Assembly (NCBI RefSeq): GCF_002087075.1
Contig: NZ_MWSM01000019.1
Location: 128,208-192,207 of the forward strand
Direction: 5' to 3'
DNA from: Streptococcus pseudopneumoniae ATCC BAA-960 = CCUG 49455
GTDB lineage: Bacteria > Bacillota > Bacilli > Lactobacillales > Streptococcaceae
DNA: 64,000 nt
Positions 45,401 through 54,482 of this stretch are shown piece after piece. The notes under the pieces are model-generated. The model saw only the letters and a program-made list of their open reading frames with translations, had not been told where the DNA came from and searched no databases. Position numbers and translations under genes: made by a program. Numbering within the stretch: position 1 is the stretch's first letter; the number at the start of each line of letters is the position of its first letter.

Positions 45401-47554
45401 ATGACTTCTTATAAACGTACATTTGTTCCTCAAATAGATGCTAGAGACTGCGGTGTTGCTGCCTTAGCCTCGATTGCTAAATTCTATGGTTCAGATTTTT
45501 CTCTAGCTCACTTGAGAGAACTTGCAAAGACCAATAAAGAAGGAACGACTGCTCTTGGCATTGTAAAAGCCGCTGATGAAATGGGCTTTGAAACAAGACC
45601 TGTTCAAGCAGATAAAACTCTCTTTGACATGAGTGATGTCCCCTATCCATTTATCGTTCACGTTAACAAAGAAGGAAAACTCCAACATTACTATGTTGTC
45701 TATCAAACAAAGAAAGACTATCTGATTATTGGTGATCCTGACCCTTCTGTAAAAATCACTAAAATGTCAAAAGAACGCTTTTTCTCTGAATGGACTCGAG
45801 TAGCTATTTTTCTAGCTCCCAAACCCAGCTATCAACCCCATAAAGATAAAAAAAATGGTCTACTAAGCTTCCTTCCTCTGATTTTCAAACAAAAATCTCT
45901 CATTGCTTACATCGTTCTCTCAAGTTTATTGGTCACGATTATCAATATAGGTGGTTCTTATTATCTCCAAGGAATCTTAGATGAATACATCCCAAATCAG
46001 ATGAAATCAACTTTAGGAATCATCTCAGTCGGTCTGGTTGTAACCTATATCCTCCAACAAGTCATGAGCTTCTCCAGAGATTATCTCCTAACCGTTCTGA
46101 GCCAGAGATTAAGCATTGATGTGATTTTATCCTATATTCGCCATATTTTTGAACTTCCTATGTCTTTCTTTGCGACACGTCGTACAGGAGAAATCATTTC
46201 ACGGTTCACAGATGCCAACTCTATTATAGATGCCTTGGCTTCTACCATTCTCTCTCTTTTTCTGGATGTTTCTATTCTGATTCTTGTAGGGGGAGTCTTA
46301 CTGGCACAAAACCCTAATCTCTTCCTTCTTTCTCTTATTTCCATTCCTATATACATGTTCATCATCTTTTCTTTTATGAAGCCTTTCGAAAAAATGAACC
46401 ATGATGTCATGCAAAGTAATTCTATGGTTAGCTCTGCCATTATCGAAGATATCAACGGGATTGAAACTATAAAGTCGCTCACGAGTGAAGAAAATCGCTA
46501 TCAAAATATAGACAGCGAATTTGTAGATTATTTGGAAAAATCCTTTAAGCTCAGTAAGTATTCTATTTTACAAACGAGTTTAAAGCAGGGAACAAAATTA
46601 GTTCTGAATATCCTTATCCTATGGTTTGGCGCTCAATTAGTCATGTCGAGTAAAATTTCTATCGGTCAGTTGATTACCTTTAACACACTTCTTTCTTACT
46701 TTACAACTCCTATGGAAAATATTATCAACCTCCAAACCAAACTCCAATCTGCGAAGGTCGCTAATAACCGTTTGAACGAAGTCTATCTAGTCGAATCTGA
46801 ATTTCAAGTTCAAGAAAACCCTGTTCATTCACATTTTTTGATGGGCGATATTGAATTTGATGACCTTTCTTATAAGTATGGTTTTGGACGAGATACCTTA
46901 ACAGATATTAATCTCACGATTAAACAAGGAGATAAGGTTAGCCTAGTTGGAGTTAGTGGTTCTGGTAAAACAACTTTAGCCAAAATGATTGTCAATTTCT
47001 TTGAACCCTACAAAGGACATATTTCCATCAATCATCAGGATATTAAAAACATTGATAAAAAAGTCTTGCGCCGTCATATCAATTACCTACCCCAACAAGC
47101 CTATATCTTTAATGGCTCTATCTTGGAAAATTTAACCTTGGGCGGTAATCATATGATTAGCCAAGAAGATATTCTAAGAGCTTGTGAATTAGCTGAAATC
47201 CGTCAAGACATTGAAAGAATGCCTATGGGCTATCAAACTCAGCTCTCTGATGGAGCTGGTCTATCAGGAGGACAAAAGCAACGAATAGCCCTCGCTCGTG
47301 CTCTTTTAACTAAAGCTCCTGTTTTAATACTAGACGAAGCCACTAGCGGTCTTGATGTCTTGACTGAGAAAAAAGTTATAGATAATCTTATGTCCCTAAC
47401 TGATAAAACCATTCTCTTTGTAGCCCATCGTCTCAGTATAGCCGAACGAACTAACCGTGTCATTGTTCTTGACCAGGGGAAAATCATTGAAGTTGGTAGT
47501 CACCAAGAGTTAATGCAGGCGCAAGGCTTCTACCATCATCTGTTCAATAAATAA
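45401..47554 (+). CDS. blpA: Peptidase-containing ABC exporter for Blp peptides
   Basis: A 717-residue exporter of the ComA/LagD type. The N-terminal C39 protease cuts after double-glycine leaders: Cys17 in QIDARDCGVAAL, His in HYYVVYQ and Asp in IIGDPD. A six-helix domain follows, then an ATPase with GVSGSGKTT, LSGGQKQR and LILDEATSGLD. It is full length without frameshift, unlike the broken blpA of many pneumococci. I chose the ATG at 45401 because AAAGGAA lies upstream. It forms an operon with blpB and blpC. Confidence 0.94.
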   Translation: MTSYKRTFVPQIDARDCGVAALASIAKFYGSDFSLAHLRELAKTNKEGTTALGIVKAADEMGFETRPVQADKTLFDMSDVPYPFIVHVNKEGKLQHYYVVYQTKKDYLIIGDPDPSVKITKMSKERFFSEWTRVAIFLAPKPSYQPHKDKKNGLLSFLPLIFKQKSLIAYIVLSSLLVTIINIGGSYYLQGILDEYIPNQMKSTLGIISVGLVVTYILQQVMSFSRDYLLTVLSQRLSIDVILSYIRHIFELPMSFFATRRTGEIISRFTDANSIIDALASTILSLFLDVSILILVGGVLLAQNPNLFLLSLISIPIYMFIIFSFMKPFEKMNHDVMQSNSMVSSAIIEDINGIETIKSLTSEENRYQNIDSEFVDYLEKSFKLSKYSILQTSLKQGTKLVLNILILWFGAQLVMSSKISIGQLITFNTLLSYFTTPMENIINLQTKLQSAKVANNRLNEVYLVESEFQVQENPVHSHFLMGDIEFDDLSYKYGFGRDTLTDINLTIKQGDKVSLVGVSGSGKTTLAKMIVNFFEPYKGHISINHQDIKNIDKKVLRRHINYLPQQAYIFNGSILENLTLGGNHMISQEDILRACELAEIRQDIERMPMGYQTQLSDGAGLSGGQKQRIALARALLTKAPVLILDEATSGLDVLTEKKVIDNLMSLTDKTILFVAHRLSIAERTNRVIVLDQGKIIEVGSHQELMQAQGFYHHLFNK

Positions 47555-47564
47555 GGAGAATGTC

Positions 47565-48926
47565 ATGAATCCTAATCTTTTTAGAAGCGTCGAGTTTTAT
47601 CAGAGACGTTACCATAACTATGCGACAGTGTTAATTATACCTCTTTCATTACTACTTACTTTCATCTTGATTTTCTCCCTTGTTGCCACAAAAGAAATTA
47701 CTGTTACTTCCCAAGGAGAAATCGCTCCTACAAGTGTCATTGCATCTATTCAGTCAACCAGTGATAATCCTATCCTTGCTAATCATTTAGTGGCAAATCA
47801 AGTAGTTGAAAAAGGTGACTTACTCATCAAATACTCTGAAACAATGGAAGAAAGTCAGAAAACTGCCTTAGAAACTCAATTACAAAGACTTGAGAAGCAA
47901 AAAGAAGGACTTGGAATTTTGAAACAAAGCTTAGAAAAAGCGACTGATCTTTTTTCTGGCGAGGATGAATTTGGCTACCATAATACCTTTAGGAATTTTA
48001 CTAAACAAGCTCATGATATTGAACTGGGTATCACAAAGACTAACACTGAGGTTTCAAATCAAGCTAATCTTGCCAATAGCAGTTCATCAGCCATCGAACA
48101 AGAAATTACAAAAGTTCAACAACAAATTGGAGAATATCGAGAATTGAGAGATACTATCATAAATAAAAGGGCTCGCTTACCAACTGGCAATCCGCACCAG
48201 TCAATTTTGAATCGTTATCTTGTAGCCTCACAAGGACAAACACAAGGAACTGCAGAGGAGCCATTTTTATCTCAAATTAATCAAAGTATTGCAGGTCTTG
48301 AATCATCTATCGCAAGCCTCAAAATTCAGCAAGCTGGTATCGGAAGTGTAGCAACTTATGATAATAGTTTAGCAACCAAAATTGAAGTACTCCGCACTCA
48401 GTTTTTACAGACAGCTTCTCAGCAACAACTAACCGTGGAGAACCAATTAACAGAATTAAAAGTACAGCTAGATCAAGCGACACAGCGCTTAGAAAACAAT
48501 ACCTTAACCGCCCCAAATAAAGGTATCGTTCATCTGAACAGCGAATTTGAAGGTAAAAATAGAATTCCAACTGGTACAGAAATTGCTCAAATATTCCCTG
48601 TCATCACAGATACAAGAGAAGTACTAATCACTTACTACGTATCTTCTGACTATCTACCTCTACTAGATAAAGGACAAACTGTAAGATTAAAACTGGAGAA
48701 GATTGGAAATCACGGCATTACCATCATCGGCCAACTTCAGACAATTGACCAAACTCCTACCAGAACAGAGCAAGGTAATCTCTTTAAATTAACCGCTCTT
48801 GCAAAACTATCTAATGAGGATAGTAAACTTATCCAATATGGCTTACAAGGTCGCGTCACTAGTGTAACTGCAAAGAAAACATATTTTGATTATTTCAAAG
48901 ATAAAATTTTAACCCATTCTGATTAA
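47565..48926 (+). CDS. blpB: Bacteriocin/pheromone secretion accessory protein
   Basis: A 453-residue protein of the ComB/LcnD family, the partner of BlpA. One N-terminal membrane helix (about residues 20-42) is followed by a biotinyl-lipoyl-like segment, a long coiled-coil region (about 95-310) and a C-terminal beta domain with TLTAPNKGIVHLNSE. It is intact, with the ribosome site AAGGAG upstream, 10 bp after blpA. Confidence 0.92.
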   Translation: MNPNLFRSVEFYQRRYHNYATVLIIPLSLLLTFILIFSLVATKEITVTSQGEIAPTSVIASIQSTSDNPILANHLVANQVVEKGDLLIKYSETMEESQKTALETQLQRLEKQKEGLGILKQSLEKATDLFSGEDEFGYHNTFRNFTKQAHDIELGITKTNTEVSNQANLANSSSSAIEQEITKVQQQIGEYRELRDTIINKRARLPTGNPHQSILNRYLVASQGQTQGTAEEPFLSQINQSIAGLESSIASLKIQQAGIGSVATYDNSLATKIEVLRTQFLQTASQQQLTVENQLTELKVQLDQATQRLENNTLTAPNKGIVHLNSEFEGKNRIPTGTEIAQIFPVITDTREVLITYYVSSDYLPLLDKGQTVRLKLEKIGNHGITIIGQLQTIDQTPTRTEQGNLFKLTALAKLSNEDSKLIQYGLQGRVTSVTAKKTYFDYFKDKILTHSD

Positions 48927-48982
48927 TTTTCAGATAACACTCTATAACTATTTATTATCTTATCAAAAAGGAGAATCATAAC

Positions 48983-49138
48983 ATGGATAAGAAACAAAAC
49001 CTAACTTCATTTCAAAAACTAACAACTACTGAACTCAACCAGATTACAGGTGGAGGATGGTGGGAAGAACTCTTACATGAAACAATTTTAGGTAAATTTA
49101 AAATCACAAAAGCACTTGAACTACCTATTCAGCTATAA
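48983..49138 (+). CDS. blpC: Blp peptide pheromone precursor
   Basis: Fifty-one residues. The leader MDKKQNLTSFQKLTTTELNQ ends in Ile-Thr-Gly-Gly. The 27-residue mature pheromone begins GWWEELLHETIL and ends KALELPIQL. It matches the long pneumococcal BlpC pherotype of strain R6 as I recall it, with Gly instead of Ser after HETIL. Exported and trimmed by BlpAB, it activates BlpH. AAAAGGAG lies upstream of the ATG. Confidence 0.93.
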   Translation: MDKKQNLTSFQKLTTTELNQITGGGWWEELLHETILGKFKITKALELPIQL

Positions 49139-49139
49139 A

Positions 49140-49173
49140 AATAAGACCGAGAAACAAGCACTCTCGGTCTTAT
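49140..49173 (+). terminator. Convergent terminator between blpC and blpH
   Basis: AATAAGACCGAGA and TCTCGGTCTTATT form a perfect 13-bp stem, with T runs usable on both strands. Confidence 0.88.
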
Positions 49174-49179
49174 TTTTTA

Positions 49180-50520
49180 TCATTCTGTATGTATTATAGT
49201 AAACACCTGACGAAATACTTGATTTTGGCAGGTGGTATTTAGACTGGTATTGGGATGGCTTTCCACAAGCTTCATGACGGTATAGAGACCAACTCCTCTA
49301 TCCTCCCCTTTAGAACTGGCTCCAAAGGAGAAGATTTCAGAAATATCTATGCTCTCTTTTTTGATGGAGTTTTCAATGATAAAGGTCTCCTGTGCTCCAT
49401 TTTTAAAAAAGGCAATTGAAACATGAGGTTGACTAGTCTCTGCACTGGCTTCAATAGCATTATCACAAAGGATAGACACAATGGTTAGAAAATCAAGTAG
49501 GCTCATCCCCTCAACCTGAATCTCCTCAGGAACTTCAACATTAAAGACAATGTTCTTTTCTCTAGCTTTTAGAAATTTCCCTGCTAGGAGACTTTTGAGG
49601 GCGCGGTCCCGAACATTCAACAATCGCCCAAGGTCATATTTATTGTCCTGCAATTTCTGACTGGAATCTTTTAAGACGGAGCCGTAGACCTCTTTTATCT
49701 GCTCCATATCCTCCTCTTCAATACCCAGACGTAAACTAGTCAAGAGGTTGGTGTAGTCATGGCGAAAACTCCGTACTTCCTTGTAAAGCTCCTCTATATG
49801 CCGACTATAGCGTTCCATATCTCTATAGCGCAAGGCCTGCTCTTGGTCCAATCTCTCATGGAGTTTGTCCTTCAAATAGGTATCTAATTTCTTGATAACC
49901 CCCATAAAAAAGAGGAGGTAAAACACTAGAATCAGATGGCGAACAGTCTTTGATTGAATACCTTGTTCATATTCAAGGTAAGATAGACTTTGCATCACTA
50001 GATAATAAGACCCCATTACCCAGTTAATCTTAGTAAGAGACTTTTGAAAACCTTTATCGAGAAACTCCTTTCTCAATCTAGTGAAATCATAGTCTAACCA
50101 TTTCAAAAAGACTAAAACTATGAAGCAAACGAATATCATAATCAATACAAAGATAGGATTGCCATCCCCATCTACAATTCCTTGCCCCAAAAATGGAAGC
50201 ACAAAATAGGAAACACCTCTGTAAAAGAGCTCTACTAATATCATTGGGAAGAGACCATAAAAAATAAGGATTTTTTTAGGAAGCCCTCTTAACAATAAGA
50301 AAGATAGACCTATACCGAACAAAGGTTCTATAAAATAGGACAAATATTCACTTACATCCAAAAATTGAAAAGTCGCAAAAATGGCTCCTAGAAGAAATTT
50401 CAGAAGAAAAGCTTTGAAAATCCTCTCAAAAGTGAGACCAATTCCATCTACCTTAAAGAAAATGACAATTTCTAGTCCATTAATAACAAGCGTATACAAC
50501 AATATCCAAGCAACAGCCAT
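49180..50520 (-). CDS. blpH: Pheromone-sensing histidine kinase
   Basis: A 446-residue HPK10-type kinase. The N-terminal 220 residues hold six or seven membrane helices that sense BlpC. The phospho-acceptor His lies in EVRSFRHDYTNLLTSLRLG (about residue 253), and the ATPase part has LCDNAIEAS (N box) and GVGLYTVMKL (G box). It lies convergent to blpC and 13 bp after blpR. Its sensor allele should match the long BlpC type, which a comparison could confirm. Confidence 0.93.
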   Translation of the reverse strand: MAVAWILLYTLVINGLEIVIFFKVDGIGLTFERIFKAFLLKFLLGAIFATFQFLDVSEYLSYFIEPLFGIGLSFLLLRGLPKKILIFYGLFPMILVELFYRGVSYFVLPFLGQGIVDGDGNPIFVLIMIFVCFIVLVFLKWLDYDFTRLRKEFLDKGFQKSLTKINWVMGSYYLVMQSLSYLEYEQGIQSKTVRHLILVFYLLFFMGVIKKLDTYLKDKLHERLDQEQALRYRDMERYSRHIEELYKEVRSFRHDYTNLLTSLRLGIEEEDMEQIKEVYGSVLKDSSQKLQDNKYDLGRLLNVRDRALKSLLAGKFLKAREKNIVFNVEVPEEIQVEGMSLLDFLTIVSILCDNAIEASAETSQPHVSIAFFKNGAQETFIIENSIKKESIDISEIFSFGASSKGEDRGVGLYTVMKLVESHPNTSLNTTCQNQVFRQVFTIIHTE

Positions 50521-50533
50521 AATTTCTCCTTAA

Positions 50534-51271
50534 TCAGTGTAAGTTATTGATAGCTTCAGACACTTTCCTGACCTTATAACGCGCGATTAGACAGCTTCCA
50601 CCATTGGGAAAGAAAAGCAGTTTTTCTTTCTTATCTAAATGCACCACATTTGCTGGATTGATAAGAAAAGAGCGATGGCACTGCAGGAGACGAGGCTCCT
50701 GCTTGAGAATCTCCTCTAAACTCGCTGTAAATTCCAGTCTGTCCGTCTCGGTATAGAGAATAACATGATGAGATTTTGGGGACGTTTCGAGATAGTAAAC
50801 CTCTTTAAAAGGATACTGGAATTGAGCAAATTTTGATTTAAAATAAAAGCAATCTTCCGCCAGACTTTTACTGTCTTGACCATTGGCATAGAGGAGGGCT
50901 GTCTCGATACGAGATTCAAACTTCTCTGCCGAAAGGGCCTTATCAATATAGTCCAAAGCAGACACTTGGTAGCGAAAGGACAGGGGCATAAACTCCGAGT
51001 GAGTCGTCACAAAGACGATCAGGGCATATGGATCCCGATCTCGAATCTTTCTAGCCACTTCTAGCCCCTTCATCTCCTCGTTTCGAATCTCAATATCCAA
51101 AAAGAATAGCTGATGTGCGCCCTTCTCATGCACCTCTGCCAGTAGCTGGTCTGGCTTACCAAAGACCTCAAAAGAGCTGGGAATGATATGATGTTCTTTC
51201 AAAAGTTTCTCAATCGTCGTTTCAATCCTAGTCTGTTGGGAAAAATCATCTTCCAAAACAAATATTCTCAT
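50534..51271 (-). CDS. blpR: Response regulator of the blp regulon
   Basis: A 245-residue regulator: receiver domain with MRIFVLEDDFSQQ, phospho-accepting Asp in LFFLDIEIRNEEMKG (about residue 58) and Lys in ALDYIDKAL, then a LytTR DNA-binding domain from about residue 140 (VYYLETSPKSHHVILYT; CHRSFLINPANVVHLDK). LytTR proteins bind paired direct half-sites about two helical turns apart, as in the seven boxes here. Confidence 0.94.
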   Translation of the reverse strand: MRIFVLEDDFSQQTRIETTIEKLLKEHHIIPSSFEVFGKPDQLLAEVHEKGAHQLFFLDIEIRNEEMKGLEVARKIRDRDPYALIVFVTTHSEFMPLSFRYQVSALDYIDKALSAEKFESRIETALLYANGQDSKSLAEDCFYFKSKFAQFQYPFKEVYYLETSPKSHHVILYTETDRLEFTASLEEILKQEPRLLQCHRSFLINPANVVHLDKKEKLLFFPNGGSCLIARYKVRKVSEAINNLH

Positions 51272-51275
51272 CTTC

Positions 51276-51614
51276 CTACTCTCCTTCTTTCAACCATTTT
51301 TGACGAATTTCTCTATAGCGACGTCTGGCATACTTGACAGCGTATTGACCTTCTTCTCCGAGAAAAAGGATTCTTTCTTGAAAATCAATCGATTTCACTT
51401 TATCAAGATTGACCAAACAATTTCGATGACATCTCATCAAGGTTTTCCCATATTGGTTCTCAAGATCACTTAAATTTTGAACCATATTAAAACTAGCTTC
51501 TTCTGTAACAATCTGTACAGTATGGGCTTTAGTTGGATGTGTTTGGATATAGTAGACATCGTCGATGTTTACTTTATAAACTGTTTTCTGTGTCTGAATA
51601 ATCATATGTTTCAT
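51276..51614 (-). CDS. blpS: LytTR DNA-binding protein without receiver domain
   Basis: A 112-residue protein that is a single LytTR domain: VYYIQTHPTKAHTVQIVTEE and MRCHRNCLVNLDKVKSIDF. It has no receiver domain. It is the first gene of blpS-blpR-blpH and lies 4 bp before blpR. It may modulate BlpR by binding the same boxes. Confidence 0.9.
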   Translation of the reverse strand: MKHMIIQTQKTVYKVNIDDVYYIQTHPTKAHTVQIVTEEASFNMVQNLSDLENQYGKTLMRCHRNCLVNLDKVKSIDFQERILFLGEEGQYAVKYARRRYREIRQKWLKEGE

Positions 51615-51761
51615 TGGATTCTCCTCCTAAGAAAAGAATAACAGAAAAGTTCTCACACAAGCGCACCCAATCCTAAACAGTCTTTGAAAACTCCTAAAAG
51701 GACTATTTTTCTACAACATCATGATGAGCTTACAACTATTTTATCATAAAATCTTAACAGT

Positions 51762-51801
51762 ACCATTCAGGAAATTTCAAGGACAATTAAAGATTTGATG
51801 G
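51762..51801 (+). promoter_or_regulatory. BlpR box upstream of the pediocin-like peptide and blpT
   Basis: CCATTCAGGAAATTTC is followed 21 bp on by ATTAAAGATTTGA. The first half-site is the same as before blpA; the second has one mismatch. It is the only box on this side of the regulators. Confidence 0.8.
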
Positions 51802-51818
51802 TGAAAAAGGAGATAAAA

Positions 51819-51914
51819 GTGATAGACTATGATTATAGAAAGACTATGTTTGCAACAACTTTAAAAATCATCAAAAAAGGAGGGGTGCATATGATTTATT
51901 CACATCCACCATGA
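51819..51914 (+). CDS. Possible 31-residue leader peptide
   Basis: A GTG with AGGAG upstream opens 31 codons (VIDYDYRKTMFATTLKIIKK...) ending in TGA at 51914. A second in-frame ATG at 51891 has AGGAGGGG directly upstream and gives the heptapeptide MIYSHPP. It lies between the BlpR box and the peptide gene, so it would be on the same transcript. It may be a real small protein, a translation-control leader, or chance. Confidence 0.35.
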   Translation: MIDYDYRKTMFATTLKIIKKGGVHMIYSHPP

Positions 51915-51972
51915 TTAACACCCTATAAATATACTCTATTGCAATTGACGTAAATATAACAAGGAGAAAATT

Positions 51973-52224
51973 ATGGCCAAGTCAAATAAAACAAAACAAT
52001 TAACATCAATCGAACTTTCTCATATAAATGGCGGTAGTATTCCATATGGATGGTATTCTCCGTTTCATATGATTAGCGATAATGTACTATGTAGAAATGG
52101 ATATTCATATAATAAAGCTAATCTTGATAATGGTAAATGTATCATTGATTGGGGCAACATAGTTGGCAATGTTGCTAATAATATAGGTGCCTCACTAGGA
52201 GATTTACACAATCCCTTACCTTAA
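51973..52224 (+). CDS. Pediocin-like double-glycine peptide beside blpT
   Basis: An 83-residue precursor. The 21-residue leader ends LTSIELSHINGG. The 62-residue mature part starts SIPYGWYSPF and has two Cys (19 and 35) with NGYSYNK between. It then reads CIIDWGNIVGNVANNIG, an amphipathic or helical tail. The C-x-x-D-W-G segment followed by a helix recalls class IIa (pediocin-like) bacteriocins, but the YGNGV box is missing and the Cys spacing is much longer. AAGGAG lies upstream, the BlpR box is at 51762, and blpT follows by 28 bp. Confidence 0.82.
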   Translation: MAKSNKTKQLTSIELSHINGGSIPYGWYSPFHMISDNVLCRNGYSYNKANLDNGKCIIDWGNIVGNVANNIGASLGDLHNPLP

Positions 52225-52252
52225 AACATAAATTATATAGGAGGTCACGTAA

Positions 52253-52576
52253 ATGACAGACCCAATTAAAACTGCTCAGGCACTGATAACTGACTTAAAC
52301 AAAGCCTACCAAGCATGCAGACAGGCAACCGCTGACGACGTCCGCTTTCAGGAGCAATTAAACTCTATTCTTGGCTTTCTAGCAAAGGCTGAGACAGTGG
52401 ATAATCGAGTCTTGATTGAACTGGAAAAATTTTACCAGACTTCCAGTCTTCTCATGGGACTCAGCGCTCTCGATCCAGATGCTCCTACTCGTGCCGCTTG
52501 GCGGGCCTATGACCGCTTCCACTTTGACCAAGTCAAGACCAAGTTGAGCCTCTACGGGCCAACCATTATCTTGTAG
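52253..52576 (+). CDS. blpT: BlpT-like protein, probable immunity protein
   Basis: A 107-residue, all-helical, soluble protein (MTDPIKTAQALITDLNKAYQ...). It has no signal or membrane segment. Pneumococcal blpT has this place beside blpS. A small helical cytosolic protein right after a pediocin-like peptide is what class IIa immunity proteins look like, so here it may protect against the peptide at 51973. That link is inference. Confidence 0.78.
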   Translation: MTDPIKTAQALITDLNKAYQACRQATADDVRFQEQLNSILGFLAKAETVDNRVLIELEKFYQTSSLLMGLSALDPDAPTRAAWRAYDRFHFDQVKTKLSLYGPTIIL

Positions 52577-52581
52577 AAAAT

Positions 52582-52619
52582 AAAAGAAGTTGAGGCAAAC
52601 TGAACTCAACTTCTTTTTT
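52582..52619 (+). terminator. Convergent terminator between blpT and the ABC permease
   Basis: AAAGAAGTTGAG and CTCAACTTCTTTT form a long stem with an A run before and a T run after, so it works in both directions. Confidence 0.85.
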
Positions 52620-52637
52620 AGTGTCATATAGGCAATG

Positions 52638-53687
52638 TTAGTCCTGCATCTGACGTTTTACCTGATAAGGCAAATACAAGACTTGTAAAACCAAACCTGC
52701 ACCCAGCAAGGCTAGAAGGGCTAGTTTTTCTTGGAAGGTAATCAACCCGACAACTAATTCCACAAGTAAAACAAAACTGGTCAATCCTCGGACTACCGCC
52801 TGCAAGCCTTTTTCCTTTTGCCCCTTGTCCAGTGGAAAGAGTTGAGTCAAATACTGGTAGTCAAAGGCATGATAGAGGGCCAGCAACTGGAAGAGCAAGA
52901 GGTAGTTAAAGAGAACTACCACTGCTGTCGCAATCCAAGCTTGCTCGATAAAGACCTGCGCCAGCAAGGAAAGTAGGAGCAGACGGAGACTGAGCGCAAA
53001 GAGATCTCCATTTCGCAAATAAGAACGAAGATAGAGATTTTGCCAAATCTTCCCAGGCACCTTCTGAACAACCTTTAGGATAAAGTCCAGATAGGCACGA
53101 CGCTTGACGCTGTTTGAAATTCCCTTTACCTGCGTAAAGAGGGCAAAGAAACGAAGCAAGACTTGTTTGCGCTTGCTTTCTTGGGAAATGACATAGTCCC
53201 AGTTCAGTCCAGTTTCAGTGAAAAATTTGCTGGCCTTTTGACGAAAGAGGAAATATTTACCTAACCCAAACAAAAGCACATAGATTAGGAAGACAGGCAA
53301 GCCATAACCCATGGCTAAAAATAAGGGCGCAAATAAAAGCAAGAAAAGGGTCTGTACAAAGAGCCAAAAGACTAGGGAAATGCCAGTTTGACGCTTGAGA
53401 TGGAGCTTGATTTCCTCTTCTCCAACTAAGAGAAAGAGCTTGTCTGGAGCCTCCATATAGGTGGCAATTCCACCCCAAAGCAACAGTAAAACAGAGGTAA
53501 TTCCTACAAACAAAAGGATGGGCCAATGATTTTCAGGAAAATCTTGCAAGAGTTGACTGTACTGGTAGGCTAGAAAGCCCAGCAGGACAAGCAGGAACAA
53601 GACAAAGTGGTCATTGAGAACATAGCGCAGATAACCGACACACTCCTTACGAAAAGCCTGCTTTCTCTTTAAAAACAAGTCTTTCAT
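52638..53687 (-). CDS. ecsB: ABC transporter permease, EcsB-like
   Basis: A 349-residue membrane protein with eight or more hydrophobic segments in two groups, separated by a charged central stretch (about 140-210, with SNSVKRRAYLDFILK). This layout is that of EcsB in Bacillus. It overlaps the ATPase gene by 4 bp. The Ecs transporter affects protein secretion and intramembrane proteolysis; the substrate is unclear. Confidence 0.82.
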   Translation of the reverse strand: MKDLFLKRKQAFRKECVGYLRYVLNDHFVLFLLVLLGFLAYQYSQLLQDFPENHWPILLFVGITSVLLLLWGGIATYMEAPDKLFLLVGEEEIKLHLKRQTGISLVFWLFVQTLFLLLFAPLFLAMGYGLPVFLIYVLLFGLGKYFLFRQKASKFFTETGLNWDYVISQESKRKQVLLRFFALFTQVKGISNSVKRRAYLDFILKVVQKVPGKIWQNLYLRSYLRNGDLFALSLRLLLLSLLAQVFIEQAWIATAVVVLFNYLLLFQLLALYHAFDYQYLTQLFPLDKGQKEKGLQAVVRGLTSFVLLVELVVGLITFQEKLALLALLGAGLVLQVLYLPYQVKRQMQD

Positions 53688-54415
53688 AGCTCCTCCTCTT
53701 TGGTCAGAGCCAAGTAAATATCATTCAAACTAGCCTCAGGCATGTTAAAGGCTTCGCGCAGTTGCAGGAGATTTCCCTTAGCACGCACTTCCCCTTTGTG
53801 AAGAATGACAAAAGCATCACACATCTTTTCCGCTGAATCCAGCACGTGGGTACTCATGAGAATAGACTTGCCTTTTTGCTTTTCCACTTCCAAAAGCTGA
53901 ATCAAGTCCGCAATAGCCAACGGGTCAAGACCAAGGAAAGGCTCATCCACGATGAAAAGACTTGGATCCACCACAAAAGCACAGATAATCATGACCTTCT
54001 GCTTCATCCCTTTTGAAAAATGAACAGGGAACCAGTCTAATTTCTGGTCCAGACGGAACATTTTTAACAAAGGTTCTACTCGATCAAAAGCAAGATCTTG
54101 CTCAATACCATAAGCCATGGCAACCGTTTCGATATGCTCTCTGAGGGTCAATTCCTCATACAAGCTAGGTGTCTCAGGAATGTAGCCAATTTGCTTGCGG
54201 TAACTTGTCGCATCTTCTTGCAGGGTCAGGCCATTGATATTGATGGAGCCACTATAAGGTGTCAACAGACCGATAATTTCATTGATGGTCGTCGATTTTC
54301 CAGCACCATTGAGACCAATCAAACCGACCAACTGCCCACTTTCAACAGTAAAAGACACATCTTTCAAAACAGGGACATGAACATAGCCACCTGTCAGGTT
54401 TTTAATTTCTAACAT
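53684..54415 (-). CDS. ecsA: ABC transporter ATPase, EcsA-like
   Basis: A 243-residue ATPase with Walker A GLNGAGKST, Q-loop GYIPETPSLYEELT, a signature region HFSKGMKQK in place of LSGGQ, Walker B LFIVDEPFLGLDP and switch His MSTHVLD. The SKGMKQ form is usual for EcsA. It lies divergent to the HIT gene, as ecsA-hit is in Bacillus and pneumococcus. Confidence 0.9.
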   Translation of the reverse strand: MLEIKNLTGGYVHVPVLKDVSFTVESGQLVGLIGLNGAGKSTTINEIIGLLTPYSGSININGLTLQEDATSYRKQIGYIPETPSLYEELTLREHIETVAMAYGIEQDLAFDRVEPLLKMFRLDQKLDWFPVHFSKGMKQKVMIICAFVVDPSLFIVDEPFLGLDPLAIADLIQLLEVEKQKGKSILMSTHVLDSAEKMCDAFVILHKGEVRAKGNLLQLREAFNMPEASLNDIYLALTKEEEL

Positions 54416-54482
54416 ATTTTCTCCAAATCTGGTATAATGTAGCTATATTATATCAAAATTCAGTACAGTAGAGGTAGATTTT

